Shown here in pieces: positions 37,921 through 51,268 of a stretch of DNA of 64,000 nt. Origin of the DNA: Oncomelania hupensis (lineage: Eukaryota; Mollusca; Gastropoda; Littorinimorpha; Pomatiopsidae); assembly GCA_036898135.1 (NCBI GenBank), contig CM072512.1, forward strand, positions 19,386,118 through 19,450,117. The letters run 5' to 3'. The notes under the pieces are model-generated. The model was given only the letters and a program-made list of their open reading frames with translations. It was not told the DNA's origin and ran no database searches. Position 1 is the first letter of the stretch. Every line of letters starts with the position of its first letter. The translations under genes were made by a program, and so were the position numbers.

Positions 37921-40900
37921 AGTTTCAGTCATGTCGGAAATAAATTTAAAAAAAGTCAATCTAACAAACTTATTTTTATTGTAAGTTCAGGAAACTTCCT
38001 ATATCTTAAATAGTGGCTGGTAGTTTTTGCTGAAAATATCTAGATTGTTACTGGTTTTATTGGCCAGAAACGGTCCTAATTACCTTATTGGTAATATTAT
38101 ACAGGCTGAATTTGCATAAAATACGATAATTGGTAATTAATTCCTTGAAAATTTGCTAATTATGAGCGGTATTTCAGAGAACGACCTGATTATATGTACG
38201 GTCACAGAGAAACAGATGAAGTGTTTGTTATTAGCTAAAGGTTGAACTGCAATTGTCAACGATCTGCCGTTCAACGGCTCTCAACAGCGAAGAACGACTG
38301 GGATTGTCTAGGATCTTCTATGTTGTTCAAAAGCTTTGCGTGAAGATGGAACGTTGTTTCCGTTTGTGCGCAGCCGGCACGCGTACCCTGTAGATAACGA
38401 GTTGGAAAGAAATCGTAAGTTTGAGACTACGTGTATTTCGTTCTTTACGAATTAATGCAGAATATGAAAAGCTCTCCTGTTACATTAAATATGAATCTAA
38501 TACTGGCGGTACTAGCAGTACAGTAGAGCAGCTGTGTTTATTACGGAATCATATTTCGTTATTGTCATCATCAACGGCAGCAGCAGTGCAGTATGTGTTA
38601 AACCCAGGTTGTAACTTGTAGCAGCAGCATATTCATAATCGTCATCAGCACCACCACCACCACCACCATCGCCATTGCCACCGTTGTTCATTCATACTCA
38701 TTAACCGATCGCTTTTACGTAACATTGCTGTTTTGGCGGCAAGAATGGATTCTGTTCTGAACCATTTAGTGCTGGGAATGCCGAGCTGCTTTAGCAGTCA
38801 TTCAGAAATGTTTCTTGCTCTGCCACTCGTATCAGCTGAATTTAATGAGATGTTCATTGCTGGCTGGGGGGGGGGGGAGGGAAGAGGGTGAGAGCTGTAA
38901 GCACAACAGGCGAGAGTGAGCTGGGGTGGTAGGGTTTGGAGGGGGGGGGAAGGCTGAGAGGGGGGAAGGGTAAAGATAGGGAAACACTGCTATGCGTTTT
39001 ACGCCGAGCAAAGAGAAAAGGAATCGCTGCAACAGCAAAGACACGATCGACTCTGCCAGTGTCACACAAACTGTGGAACCCCGGCATCGAACCGTTTGGC
39101 AGACTGCGAGTCTGAAAGCGTATGCAGACTACAGTGATGCCAGACCTCTTCCAGACTCTCACGCGGGAGGTTGGCGGCGTGCGCGTGGCACGCGCAAGCT
39201 CGTGCCGCTCTGATCGGTTTACTTGGTCTGGAATGCTGGATCCGGCCCTGGATCGCGGAGTTTCAATAAACCATGGACCGGCTTGCTAGTACTGCAAATA
39301 GACCGAGACCATTACAGGAACAAAAATGTTTTCTTTTGGTGTTCCTCCTTCCCCCCCCCTCACCTTTACTACCCACCCCTCCACCTCCACCTCTACCCTT
39401 TGCTCGCCGTTTTGTAAAATAAGCTTGCAATAAGTTTAATTATTTGTGTAAGCTTTCTTGTTCAATAACAGCAGCTTTGAATCAGTATGGTACAACCCAT
39501 CGCCTGAAAGACCACACCATTACATAAATTTAAAAAAAATACATATATGAGATTAAGACTCGACCTTATTGGAATTGCCACTTCAAAGCATTTTTCCTGG
39601 CCTCAGTCTTTTCCACACATTTTTCTTCTCTTTCTGTTTGGTCAGTGTATTATTTTCCCCGGTAAGGCTTGATCTAGTCCGGCGTCTATAGCCAGCAAGG
39701 CAGAATCCATTGTCCGTTCCCAATTTCATTTCCCCATTTTGTTCAGCAGCAGCTATTTTTAGCTTGAAGAGAATGCCAGACCGCTGCGTGTGTATGAGGG
39801 AGGGTGATGCTGATGCTGGTGATTGGAAGTCGACTTTACTGCGATGCGGATGCCGTTGAAGATGGTAGTGGTGGCATCCGCGATTCTGGCGCGATGGTGG
39901 TTTGGGAAGGCTGAGAGAAGTAGTCTGAAGGCCGATGGGTGGTAGTGGAGTTGTTTGCCGTTACTCCGTGTGTGTAGTATTTAGCTGTTATGTAGCCAAG
40001 TGCTTGCTGTAACACCTTGGAGCTGTGGATTCTGACAGTCAAGAAATATTGTATCGTTCTTAGGTGAGGAGAACCGCTTCTTTTGTTTTCATCCCCTTTC
40101 CTCTTCACCTTACCCATACAGGTGGTAGTGATGCTAGTGGGGGGGATGTGTACACACACATCGACTGGGTCGTAGTGCTATATAGGTGGACGGCCCATAT
40201 TTTAAGCAGGCACTCTTCCGTGCAGCTGTTTACGTTGCGCTGCATACCGTTTGTTTGCTTTTGCGTTGACGACTGCATTTTTCAGCGACATCGACAACAC
40301 TACAACCCTCGGTTTTTTGTTGCAATTCGTTGTTGGGGATGTGATAAAACTGGTGGCGGATGGCGGTGTTGGGAACAGTGTCGTCGTCGCAGCCACTGCT
40401 GTGCTGCATAATGTGCACCCTTGATCTTGATGGGTGAATGTCTGTTACGTATGTGACAGTTTCGTTGTAACCCAAACTGTGTTAGTGCAACGTTGGTCTT
40501 TTTTTTCTTCCAATTACTGTAGGGTCTCATCCAGCGCTCCGTGTCTTCAGATTAAAATACGTTTAAATATGCTTTTTAAAAGTGCCGTGTGAGATGACCT
40601 CGTTAGTGTACTGCCTGGCCCCCTTCTTCTTGTTGTAATGTGTCCGGCTAGTAAATGGAGTGACAAGTCCAAAGACACTGTGTGTCCTTGTCTCGTAACA
40701 TTCAGCTGATTCATCTTATCTACTCAGCAACTACGAAACGGTGCTGTAGATGTAGCAAACAGTATACCGTATAGTATAGCATATACATTTTTTTTTGGGG
40801 GGTGGACTGCTTTTAACCAGCGCTGAAGTGGATGTATTATTCTTTAAGTTCTAGAGAGCATTGTTTTCTAATTATTGTAAAGTGTAATGTTAAATAGTTG

Positions 40901-42828
40901 TTGTAATGTTGTGTTTTTTTTTTTACCTTTTAATGTATGTGGACGTTTTAAGTCTTAGTCTAGTCTGTACTTCTTGATAATGCGTTAGCCTACTAATTTT
41001 TTTTGTTTTTACTGTGGGATGTTTTAGTACTCGGCTGGATAAATGTAACGTCATTTTTAAGCGTTTCACTTCCGGAGATGCTGTCCTTGCTGCGAGATTA
41101 GTGTGTCAGACGCAGTGTAGACAGTTTGATTGTATTAGGTAGTTATTTAATGGTTATATACTTCTAGGTAAGATGTCAGTTGCATTAATTTGTTTAATTG
41201 TTGGATTTATCACAACTCGCCAGCTTGACTTCAATTAACTTCGTATTAAGTAGTGGTTGTGTTCTACTCGATAAATGTGTTACTGCAGCCTTAATTCTTA
41301 GAATTAGTTGGTGAATATGGAACAATTTTCCTGTATGAATGTTATTTTATTTCAAGCGTACCTCTCCCTCCCAGTTTCTGTGCCACAGCGTTTTAACACT
41401 TCTGCCCCATAGCTTTGGAGTATTTCACCCGTGAAAAGTTACTATCAGGCAGCGTAAAGTGGTTTTATCAGATTGGTGCTTGAACTCTTGTGGTTCACAT
41501 CCGCATTCTGTATCAGCCTTCACTAGCACGAATGAGGCTTGATTCTATTCTACCAGAATGCAAAAGAAGATGGCGACCACAGGCATAGAGAAGAAGTTTT
41601 TGTGAAAACTGTGATGGTGATTCACGTTACCCTTCATAAGTGCTTCTGTTCAATATACATTCCAGCAAGATTTTCTGATTCTGTGATTGATTGATGTTTT
41701 AAGCAAACATTTATTTTGACTTTATAACTTCCTGGTTTCATTAATGTCAAATTCATGGATTCAACCTAAAGAGACAGACAAAGTCGTAAAGATTATTGCT
41801 AAATACACAGCGTTGGCGATGTAGCATATCATTCACGATCGAGGTCTTTGGTTGTAACATCTCTGTGTGTGGGTATGTGTGTTTGTGTGTGACTTAAAAA
41901 AATCTGTTATCAATTAATGTATATTGTTAATTAAACTTATTGAATGCTCTTTACTAATTACTTCACATTCTTACAGACGAAAGACTTCTTAGTCCAGGTT
42001 GGATGCAAGACAGCAGTTTAGCTGTTTTACAACCGATTTAACATTGTTTGGGAAACTATGGTGAGACCACAAACCACTATACTGGGTTTAACTACAATAA
42101 TGTGTGGGTGATTCTACCAGTACATTAGTAAAGGTAAAACAAGTACTGTGCTAATGCCCATTCCAATATATATCCTTAATTCAACGAAGTGCTGAGGAGT
42201 AGGGCTACCGGAACTACTTTGACTTAAAGAGGTAATACTTTTATATCTGTATAGTATAGTATTGTATAGTCTTTATCTGTAGTTGTAAACGTGTGTTGCC
42301 TTTTGCGTGCTGAAGAAAATACCCTTAGCCCAAGAACAGACCTGAACAATGTTTTATTTGAGAGTTTAACCGTGTCATTGTATGTTGTTGTTTTTTTGTT
42401 GTTGTTTTTCTTCTGTGTGTGGCATTGTCTGTTGTATTTTGAGTGCTGAAGCTGGTTTTCCAAGTCCAAATGGATTAAATAGTTCAAAGCTGAATTTCTG
42501 GGGAAAATGCCAGGCTGATGGGATGCATTGATAAATAAAGTGCTTTTGCCTGTTGCTCCACACCTTTTCTTTTTGTTTTTTGAAATAATGTACATGTATG
42601 TAGCCTACTTTTGTGTGGGCCAATGAAACGTTTTCGTATTTTCTTTATATATATATATATATGTATGTATAATACTTAATAGGGAGGTAATGTTACTGAA
42701 CTTCATAATTGTTCATCTTTAAGAGAGGAAGTGTCTGTTAATTACCCAAATACCTTGACAATTTTGTGATTCATATAAATGTTTTGCCATTCTCGTATTA
42801 ACGTTGGTTCTCCCAATACCAAGCATCA
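37921..42828. other. Long non-coding intronic stretch
   Basis: No exon is supported. It contains (CAC)n at about 38648-38670, poly-G tracts at 38866-38960 and GC-richer patches at about 38990-39240 and 39840-40400. These patches have frames of 70-115 codons but no recognisable motif or paired splice sites. Confidence 0.4.
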
Positions 42829-42834
42829 TCATCG

Positions 42835-42906
<72 letters not shown>
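42829..42906. repeat. (CAT)n microsatellite
   Basis: About 25 CAT units, with one CGT interruption at the start. Confidence 0.97.
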
Positions 42907-42907
<1 letters not shown>

Positions 42908-43114
42908 TCTCTCTCTTTTTCTCTCTCTCTCACACTCTATATATAAATACACCAAGTGCAATAATGACTAGAGTTATATTAATATCTATGCTACTGTAGC
43001 AAGCTCCTGAGTGCATTTTTAGGTGACTGAAACTCCAAGGTAATCACCCGCCTCGACCCACCCACCCCAGTAAGATCTTTTTAAAGTCTTATTTATTTTC
43101 CCATACTCATTACT

Positions 43115-44678
43115 CCAGTCAAATGTAAAGCGTGTAGCCTACCAGACCGTGAAGCGGCTGACAAGTGTTAAACATCCCAAGGCATCCGTGATCCAAAGTT
43201 TGTCTGGCTTGTGCCTTACAGAACAAGAAGTCTTGGATAATAGAACAGAGTACTGCTCTGACCTTTACAACCACACACCAAACGGAGACCCAGCAGTTCT
43301 AGCATGTCTCCAGAACAGAGAAGAAGAAAGAATCAACCCAACTCTCCGAGAAGAAGTTGAGGCAGCAGTGCAATCGCTGAAGAAGGGGAAGTCAGCGGGA
43401 ATGGACAACATACCCGCAGAATTGCTTCAAGCAGGAGGAAAAGCGATGATTGACGCTCTCGCCATTATCTGCAACAAGATCTGGCAGAGTGGAGAGTGGC
43501 TTACACCGTGGTCCCAGTCGCTTGCCATCACTCTTCTCAAAAAGGATAATCTTCAGGAGTGTAAAACTATTGTATCACTACCCTCATCAGCCATCCCAGC
43601 AAAGTCCTCCTGAATATAATACTCAACAGGTTAAAACCGCAAGCTGAACACATCATAGCTGAAGAACAAGCAGGATTCAGGGCAGGGCGAAGTACCTCTG
43701 AACAGATTTTCAACCTCAGAATAATCTGCAATAAATACTTACACCTCTATCTTGTGTTTGTAGATTTCAATCAGTACAACGTATATGTTAATCTGATGAA
43801 TATACATTGATACCACGACTTCAAGAAAGCGTTTGACCGAGTCTGGCATGCAGCTCTGTGGGCAACCATGAGAGTGTACCATATAAACCCTAACATTATT
43901 GAAGTCATCAAAAAGAGAGGAACAAGAACTTGAACAGCTTGTACAGAGTTTTTACACCATCTCCAGAGCCTTTGGAATGGAAATAATCATAGAGAAGACC
44001 AAAATGATGACGAACAACATCAATGGCATCAACACGCACATCAAAGTCCCAATCCCTCAACATTGTGCACAGCTTCAGATATGTAGGAACAATTGTATCA
44101 TACAGTGGATTCCGACAGGAAGTCATCTCCAGGATCGCTCAAACAACTGCTGCCCTGACAAGGCCCATTTGGAAAGACAGGACCAGTCTACACTCCAAGG
44201 TAAGATTGCTGCGCTCCCTTGTCATCTTCATTTTCCTGTTCTTTTGTGAAAAATGGACCCTCACAGTAGACCTACAACGAAGAATACAAAACATGGAGAT
44301 GAGGTGCTACAGAAGACTGATGGGCATTTCCTATACCCAGCACATCGCCAACGACGAAGTCCGACAGACCATCACACAAGCCATAGGACAACACGGCGAC
44401 TTGCTCACAGTGGTAAAGAAACGGAAACTCCGATGGTATGGCCACGTCACCAGAGCATCAGGCCTTGCAAAGACCATCCTGCAAGGTACGGTGCAAGGAG
44501 ACAGAAGAAGATGGAGACAGAAAAAGAGGTGGGAGGATAACATACGAGAATGCACTGGCTTCACACTGACCGAAGAAGCATGAGGGTTGCTGAGGACAGA
44601 GAAAGATGGAATACGCTGGTTAATCGATCATATGTGGTGCCCCGACGACTTTCAAGTTACGGGATAGGATAGGATAGT
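43115..44678 (+). mobile_element. LINE copy C, internally rearranged, GGATA-tailed
   Basis: It is on the opposite strand to copies A and B and extends further 5'. The first frame (43149-43613) encodes the reverse transcriptase entry region with KKGKSAGMDNIPAELL. Later frames encode the thumb and C terminus: CYRRLMGISYTQH, RKLRWYGHVTR and KKRWEDNIREC. Compared with copy A, a short insertion splits the FIDF...HDFKKAFDRVWH region (about 43765-43815). A deletion after about 43915 removes the segment carrying the catalytic FADD, so the copy is catalytically dead. The tail is GGATAGGATAGGATAG at 44663-44678. The 5' end is approximate. Confidence 0.85.
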
Positions 44679-45275
44679 CCTCCTTGCATTGCCGTGCAAT
44701 AAATTCAACATTGTATTCATTACATATGCATAACAGTATGGGCTGGCTGAAGGAAGAGCACAGGCCATCACCAATTACAGTGCAGCAGCAGCAATTTTGT
44801 CTTGTTTTTGTTTTTTGTTGCTGCGACCTATATATCGACCCATTCTATTCTGTAGTGGCAGCAGATTCGCAGGAGTCTTCCCCGGATCGAAATTTTCACG
44901 GGAAATATTGAGCATTCTTGCTGAGATCTCCTGTAGTCCCTTCTTGTTCATGGTTTGAACTTTCTTTTCGTTTTTTCTCCGTGTATTGCAACACTTCAGA
45001 TCATGCTTGCTAATCTGCAAGGATTCGTGTACATATGTATGAGTATGAACGTTCTTTATTAGCTGTAGTACGTTCTCTCTTGTGAGACATTGAAACTTGC
45101 GTCGATTCGTGTTCATACATTTTGTTTCTTCTTCTTTGCTCCCAGCTTACTGCCATGCTCGAATCTGGGATAGTGTTGGGGTGGTCCGGCGGTGGATGGT
45201 GTTGCACGGTGCGCATTAAGTGCAGCAATTGTGCTCCAATATCAATTTTCTTAGATGAATGAAGATATAGGAATC
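44679..45275. other. Non-coding stretch
   Basis: No gene and no repeat recognised. Confidence 0.4.
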
Positions 45276-45415
45276 AAGTGTATGTGACTTTGGTTCATAC
45301 CTGACGCTCAGCAAAACTCGTTTTGTGCATAATGGATTATCGATGGCGAGCACCTTGAGCTGTTCTTAGTTGGAAAGTGCGCTATTTATGAACAATCCAG
45401 TTTCTGTTTGGGTGA
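45276..45415 (+). mobile_element. SINE fragment
   Basis: A B-box-like GGTTCATACCTGAC (about 45292), AGCAAAACTCGTTTTGTGCA, then CACCTTGAGCTGTTCTTA and GTGCGCTATTTATGAACAATC. The body and 3' end parallel the SINEs at 36186 and 46746. The A-box end is missing. Confidence 0.55.
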
Positions 45416-46745
45416 AGTTGGATCTGTCAGTCTTTCACCAAGCTGTTGGGTATGCTGGAACTCGGTAGAGCAACCAATATTTCGAGCAGTTCTTAGAGAT
45501 TATTAAGTCCAGTCCAGTTTAGATCTTACGCTAATATCACAGTCAGACAGGTATACTGTTTCACTTCCATTAATACTGAGTGATGTTTTAGTATCATTCA
45601 TGGCCTAGAGGGAATTAAATTGTAATGTACTATTAATTTTTAGTGATATACTATTTTATTACAATTAATACTATCTTGCATCCTCTTTCGTGGGAAATTT
45701 GATGAACCTATTGATCAATGTACTACGACCTTTAGTTGTTTCGGGCTTTGATGCTGTGTTTCGGGTCTTCTAGGCAAACATTTGTTCCTCATCCAAATGG
45801 GAATTATGTATTTATGACGATGCTGTGCTCAATTGGTATTTATTGTCACAAGGACAATGATTAGTTACAGAGTAAATTTCGTTTATTGTAATATAGTTGC
45901 GTTATAGCAAACGCTATAGATAAACATACTGGGCGGGAGGGGGGGGGAGAGGGGGTGTGTGAAGTTATATAAATGCATACATCTTGCTGACAAACGTAGA
46001 TTTTGGCAGCGTTTATGTCACATGCAGGAGTGTTTCAAGAGTATAAAACAAACACTTTGTCAGATTGGTTCTAATTCTGGTTGTGTGTGTGCGCGCGCGT
46101 GAGAGAGAGAGTGGGGAGGGAGGGGAGGTGGAGGACGCCATCCATGCAGCATACTTACAAACAATACATATATTGAGAGAGAGAGGGGTGGTGGGAAAGA
46201 GGGATAAACACAGAGAAAGTGGGTATGGTGAAGTTCTGACCTTACCTTCACTATTCTTTCAGCCGGCATTTCTTTGCTGAATATGTCTTGGAACCGAAAG
46301 AAAATGGCAACAATACTTATAAAGAAAAAAAAAGTATCTGCAATTTTAATCTTGCTTTGTTCATTTAGTCAGCATATATGAGTTCGAATTTTTTCACAGG
46401 AATTCTTGATTTATTTTTCACTCCTCTGTCCTTTATAGGTTGTTCGTCTTGCAGTCAACGAACTTTGTGAGTCATAGGATAACATCGCAGTGCAGACGCT
46501 CTGGCATGGCAGGAAGACGTTTGTTTTATCCTCGTGTCAGACTTCGAGAGATAAGACGTACCGATTTTACTTCCAAACAATATATTCATACCAGTCCCTC
46601 CCCGGTAACTTGAGATAGAAAAACAGAAATTACATTGGCAGCGCATGAATGTTAAGTAAGCCTACAGATCTGTGTGCCTTTATGTGTAGTTCATGATTAA
46701 TTCTGCTGCATTATAACACATTTCTTTCAACTATACTTTGTTTTT
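45416..46745. other. Non-coding stretch
   Basis: No gene is supported. G-rich and GA-rich patches lie at 45937-45958 and about 46090-46130. Confidence 0.4.
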
Positions 46746-46910
46746 AGAGGCAGGGGTGGTTCAGTTGTCCAATGCGAAAGCCTATTCGTGCGCGTCGGAT
46801 TCGATTCTGACTTCTGGTTCAGAAAACGGTGTTGTGCATGATGGACCTTGGTAGCCCCCGCATTGAGCAGCTCAGCGTGCTATAAATAGAACAATTCTTC
46901 TTTCTGTGTC
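46746..46910 (+). mobile_element. tRNA-derived SINE, best copy
   Basis: The A box TGGTTCAGTTG (46757-46767) and the B box GGATTCGATTC (46797-46807) are about 30 bases apart, as in a tRNA promoter. The body has TTCAGAAAACGGTGTTGTGCAT and ATTGAGCAGCTCAGCGTGC, the end is TATAAATAGAACAATTC, and a TTCT tail follows. Transcription by RNA polymerase III is expected for such elements. Confidence 0.75.
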
Positions 46911-46945
46911 ACGGCGCGGAGACCGTACACTCCAATATTAATATA

Positions 46946-48559
46946 ATACTCAAAATAATACAAGGGCCATTTGGACATATGGGTCTCTCTTTAAATCAGA
47001 AACACAAATTCTATTTATTAGTTCATCATATTTTATTGCAATCATTTCTGCATCAATAACAAAAAAGATTTTAGACATCAGTCGCTTAAAATTCGAGTAA
47101 ATTCAATTTAACTGGACATACCCCTCATTTACAAAATGAAAACTTTAGAAACCAAAAATCCATAGAGTCCGTATCGGGTGTGGCCACCGTTTGCATCAAT
47201 GCAGTCTTGGCATCGTTGTCTCATGGACCGTACAGGTTATGGAGGATGTTTCCTGGGATTGCCAACCACTCTTGCTGGAGAACTTGGGCCAGAACTTCAA
47301 GGTTAGCTCCTGGAGGGAGGTTTGCCCGTGTCTGTCGACCCAAGACATCCCACAGATGTTCTATGGGGTTCAAATCGGGTGATTGAGCCGGCCAATCCAT
47401 CCTTATGACGTGCTGTTGCTGCAGGAAGTCATTGACGATACGCGCTCGGTGGGGTCTGGCATTATCGTCCTGTAGTATGGCAACTTCTCTAATGGCCCGC
47501 AGAGCAGGGGGAACCCTAGGTTGTAGGACGTCATCCCTGTAGCCAATACCGTTTAAGTTGCCATGAATTTGGAACAGGGGTGTTCTGAAGTTTAATGCGA
47601 AGCCACCCCACATCATGACAGATCCACCACCAAAGCAGTCATGCTCGCGCACCGTCGCATCAGCAAAACGCTCCAGTGGACGCCTCCAAACATTCACTCG
47701 ACGGTCGTTGAAAGACAAGGAGAACCGAGACTCGTCTGTAAAGAGCACCCTTGACCAATTTTACCTAGTCCACACCAAATGACACCGAGCCCAGGCCAAA
47801 CGCACTGCACGGTGAGCTGGGGTGAGCAAAGGCCGTATTGGTGGTCGTCTTGATCGCAGGTTTGCCTCGTGTAGACGGTTGCGAATTGTCTGGTCGCTGA
47901 CGTTAACATTGCTGTCTGCGTGAAGCTGTCTTCTGATGGTGTTTGCTGTAGCGGACCTCATCCTCAGAGCAGACAGGGTGATGAAATGGTCTTGTCTTGC
48001 AGTGGTAACGCGGGGGCGTCCGGACCTTCTTGGTTCTTGGACGCTTCCAGTGTTGTTAAAGCGCTCCCGCAGCCTTTGGACAACGGAGTGGGACACTCCC
48101 AGCCGCCTGCCAACTTCTCTTACCCCCACCCCTTCCTGAAGCCATGCAATAGCTCTGCCTCTATCCGCATCAGTCAATCGTCGCCTTGGGGGCATGGTTA
48201 GAAAAGCAGCAAAAGCGCTGCCATTTATACCCAGAAAAAAGCGCCGATTGTTGAACTGAACTCAGAAAATGCAAGCCTTTCGTGTGCAAATCACTTTTTA
48301 ATGTTGAAAATGTAGCTTTATTAACAAGACAACAGTAAATTAGGGTCATTTTTTTTGTGTAAAGATTGGGTTTGTTTTTCAACTCGGTGCAGAAAGTTCA
48401 AAACTCACACATGTGATTAATTGTCAGAATAAGATTGTCTTGAATGTTACTGTACAGGATAAGTTTTGAAATAAGCAATATAAGCGATATTATTGATAGC
48501 AACAAAAAATAATTAAACTAAATGAAATATGAGAGTGGCCCTTCAATTATTTTGAGTAG
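46946..48559 (-). mobile_element. Tc1/mariner-type DNA transposon
   Basis: Terminal inverted repeats share ACTCAAAATAAT, two unmatched bases, then AAGGGCCA. TA dinucleotides flank the ends (46944-46945 and 48560-48561), as expected for Tc1-type insertion. The 1614-bp element holds one transposase gene on the minus strand, nearly whole but disabled. Confidence 0.85.
47129..48195 (-). pseudogene. Tc1-type transposase (DD34E) with one nonsense codon and one frameshift
   Basis: The start is ATG at 48195. An N-terminal helix-turn-helix region (AIAWLQEGVGVREVGRRLGV) is followed by a GRPR box (RRSGRPRVTT) and a second DNA-binding helix set. Catalytic motifs are LFTDESRF, LQDDNARPH and DLNPIEHLWD; 34 residues separate the second Asp from the Glu, the Tc1 spacing. 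An in-frame TAA at 47761-47763 falls just before the first catalytic Asp. The usual residue there in such transposases is Gln, so a single C-to-T change explains it. A one-base deletion near 47228 shifts the last 30 or so codons, which otherwise end at a TAA at 47129-47131. Intact length would be about 355 codons. Known role: cut-and-paste transposition at TA sites. Confidence 0.9.
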
Positions 48560-48751
48560 TATATATCGCACACATTTTCCCTATTGTACAGTTAGGGTGT
48601 ACCACATCTGGATTGCGACCTTCAGCTGACACTACAAGGGTATATTGGACGTTATAACAATGTATATAAATCTTTCTTCTTCTGACATGCGAGGTATTTT
48701 TGTACCCTTCAGGATTTATGTTTTGTTTGCAACAACAAACTCGCTGTGTTC

Positions 48752-48753
<2 letters not shown>

Positions 48754-48804
<51 letters not shown>

Positions 48805-48824
48805 CAACAACAACAACAATAACA
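48754..48824. repeat. (AAT)n(AAC)n microsatellite
   Basis: About 15 AAT units followed by AAC units. Confidence 0.95.
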
Positions 48825-48986
48825 ACTTAAATTCATAACTGGTACATCCATCACGAATAAATTAATTTATTTCCCAAATGAAATGCAGTGGGAACGCTGT
48901 GTTTGCAGTGTTGTGCGGAATAATTCTGGCATTACAAAATACTTTAGTAAAAGGAACACTTAAATCGTGTTTGGGGTCTCATAAAT

Positions 48987-48990
<4 letters not shown>

Positions 48991-49055
<65 letters not shown>

Positions 49056-49079
49056 TCTCTCACTCTCTCTCTCTCTCTC
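48991..49079. repeat. (CT)n microsatellite
   Basis: About 40 CT units with two CACT interruptions. Confidence 0.95.
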
Positions 49080-49386
49080 GCTTCGCTCCATAACCATTTT
49101 CAGTCTCTATTTAAAAAAAGTCGTTTGAAAATTGAGGATTAAAAATTCGGATGTTAAAGAGGTGTTCCCCTTGAAATCGCACGAAACTGAATGCATTATT
49201 CATGAAGCGACATTTCTTCGTCTTCATAACCTACTCGGTCATGCAGTTTGTCAAAAATGTCATCGTCTATATTCCAAGTCACGTTAGAAAGAACTTAATG
49301 AAAATCATAAATGGCTTTTCTCCACGGTCGGTAAATCAGTTAGTGTCAGATAAATAACATTTAATGAGATTTATACGCTCTTGCAT

Positions 49387-49465
49387 TTCCTATCCTATCC
49401 CGTAACTCGGAGGTCGTAGGGGCACCACAGATGATCGTTTCACCAGCGTACTCCAGCTTTTTCTG
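49387..49465 (-). mobile_element. LINE copy D, 79-bp 3' stub
   Basis: Two TATCC units are followed by CCGTAACTCGGAGGTCGTAG and the same roughly 75 bp that ends copies A and B. The sequence departs from the family after CTCCAGCTTTTTCTG. It is an extreme 5' truncation of the same LINE family. Confidence 0.9.
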
Positions 49466-50143
<678 letters not shown>

Positions 50144-50412
50144 GTATACACAAACGCACACACACTAAAATTAATTACTCAGCAAGAGTTCTACTTTCAT
50201 AACTTTAATTAGATTGTTTTACATAGGTTGTGTGTGGGAGGGGGGGGATTTGGTGGGTGCGCATATCTTGATTATATTGTTACATTTTGATGTTATTTTT
50301 ATAAATTTATGTTGCTATCCTAATTGTTATTGTTACAAGCCCCAAGGGCAGGATGTAAAAAAAGCACACCCAATACTTAATCTTTTACCCTTGTTAAATG
50401 CAATTGTTATTT

Positions 50413-50519
50413 TATCTTATCTTATCTTATCTTATCTTATCTTATCTTATCTTATCTTATCTTATCTTATCTTATCTTATCTTATCTTATCTTATCTTAT
50501 CTTATCTTATCTTATCTTA
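50413..50519. repeat. (TTATC)n pentanucleotide repeat
   Basis: About 21 uninterrupted TTATC units (107 bp). It abuts the 5' break of the LINE fragment at 50520. Pentanucleotide arrays here otherwise occur at LINE 3' tails, so it may be the expanded tail of another copy on the minus strand. Confidence 0.95.
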
Positions 50520-51268
50520 CAGTCCTCCAGTGCTTCTTGAGACAGCTCAAGAGGCTCGGACTTAACCAGACAATACTCACGCTTTTCTATCGCGCCGTGA
50601 TTGAGAGTATCCTGTGCTTCAGTATCACAGTCTGGTTTGGAGGCGCCACTTCGGGCGAGAAGTTTCAACTCGAAAGAATCGTGAAACGCGCGGCAAAAAT
50701 CATAGGTTGCGATTTATTATCCCTCGCGTCCTCATACAGCACGCGTTTGGCAAGAAGGGCCAGCAACATTACTGGCGACCCAACCCATCCAGCCAACCAT
50801 CTGTTCGAGCTCCTCCCGTCAGGTAAACGCTTCAGAGCACTAAAAGTTAGAACTAGCCGGTTTAGACGCAGCTTCTTCCCCGAGGCTGCCCTCTCGGTAC
50901 CAGTGTCCTCTGTTATCCACATAGCATGAGGTGTTATACTTAAACGCCAATTTATTAGTTGCGATAATGTGTTAGTGGTGCAATTTTGTTTCCTTAATGT
51001 ATTTTATCTCATTACGTTTTAATTTAGATACCCATGCGGGTATGCGTGAGTATGCGTGTGCGTGTGGAGGTTGCGAGTGGGCGTGCGCTTGTGCTTTACT
51101 CCTTAGAATATCTTTCTCTATTAGAGTATTTTAATGTTTTAATGTCCAGTGGAAGGTTGTTTGTTGTTGCAGAGGGACTGAATGTTTTACAGCATCACCA
51201 AAACGAAATCCTATGTATTTTGAATTCATTGGGTAATAAAGTTGACTTGACTTGACTTGACTTGACTT
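50520..51268 (+). mobile_element. L2/Rex-like LINE 3' fragment with (TTGAC)n tail
   Basis: An open frame (to 50929) encodes FYRAVIESIL, TVWFGG, RIVKRAAKIIG and HPANHLFELLPSGKRFR. I recognise this as the C terminus of L2/Rex-type reverse transcriptases. About 300 bp of 3' untranslated sequence follow, then GGTAATAAAGTTGAC and five TTGAC units (51240-51268). Everything upstream of the thumb is missing. Confidence 0.75.

Noticed and set aside
39000..39215. GC-rich frame as an extra exon
   Set aside because: No convincing acceptor-donor pair in the right phase and no recognisable peptide.
50413..50519. CRISPR-like regular array
   Set aside because: It is a pure pentanucleotide microsatellite without spacers, in a eukaryotic setting.
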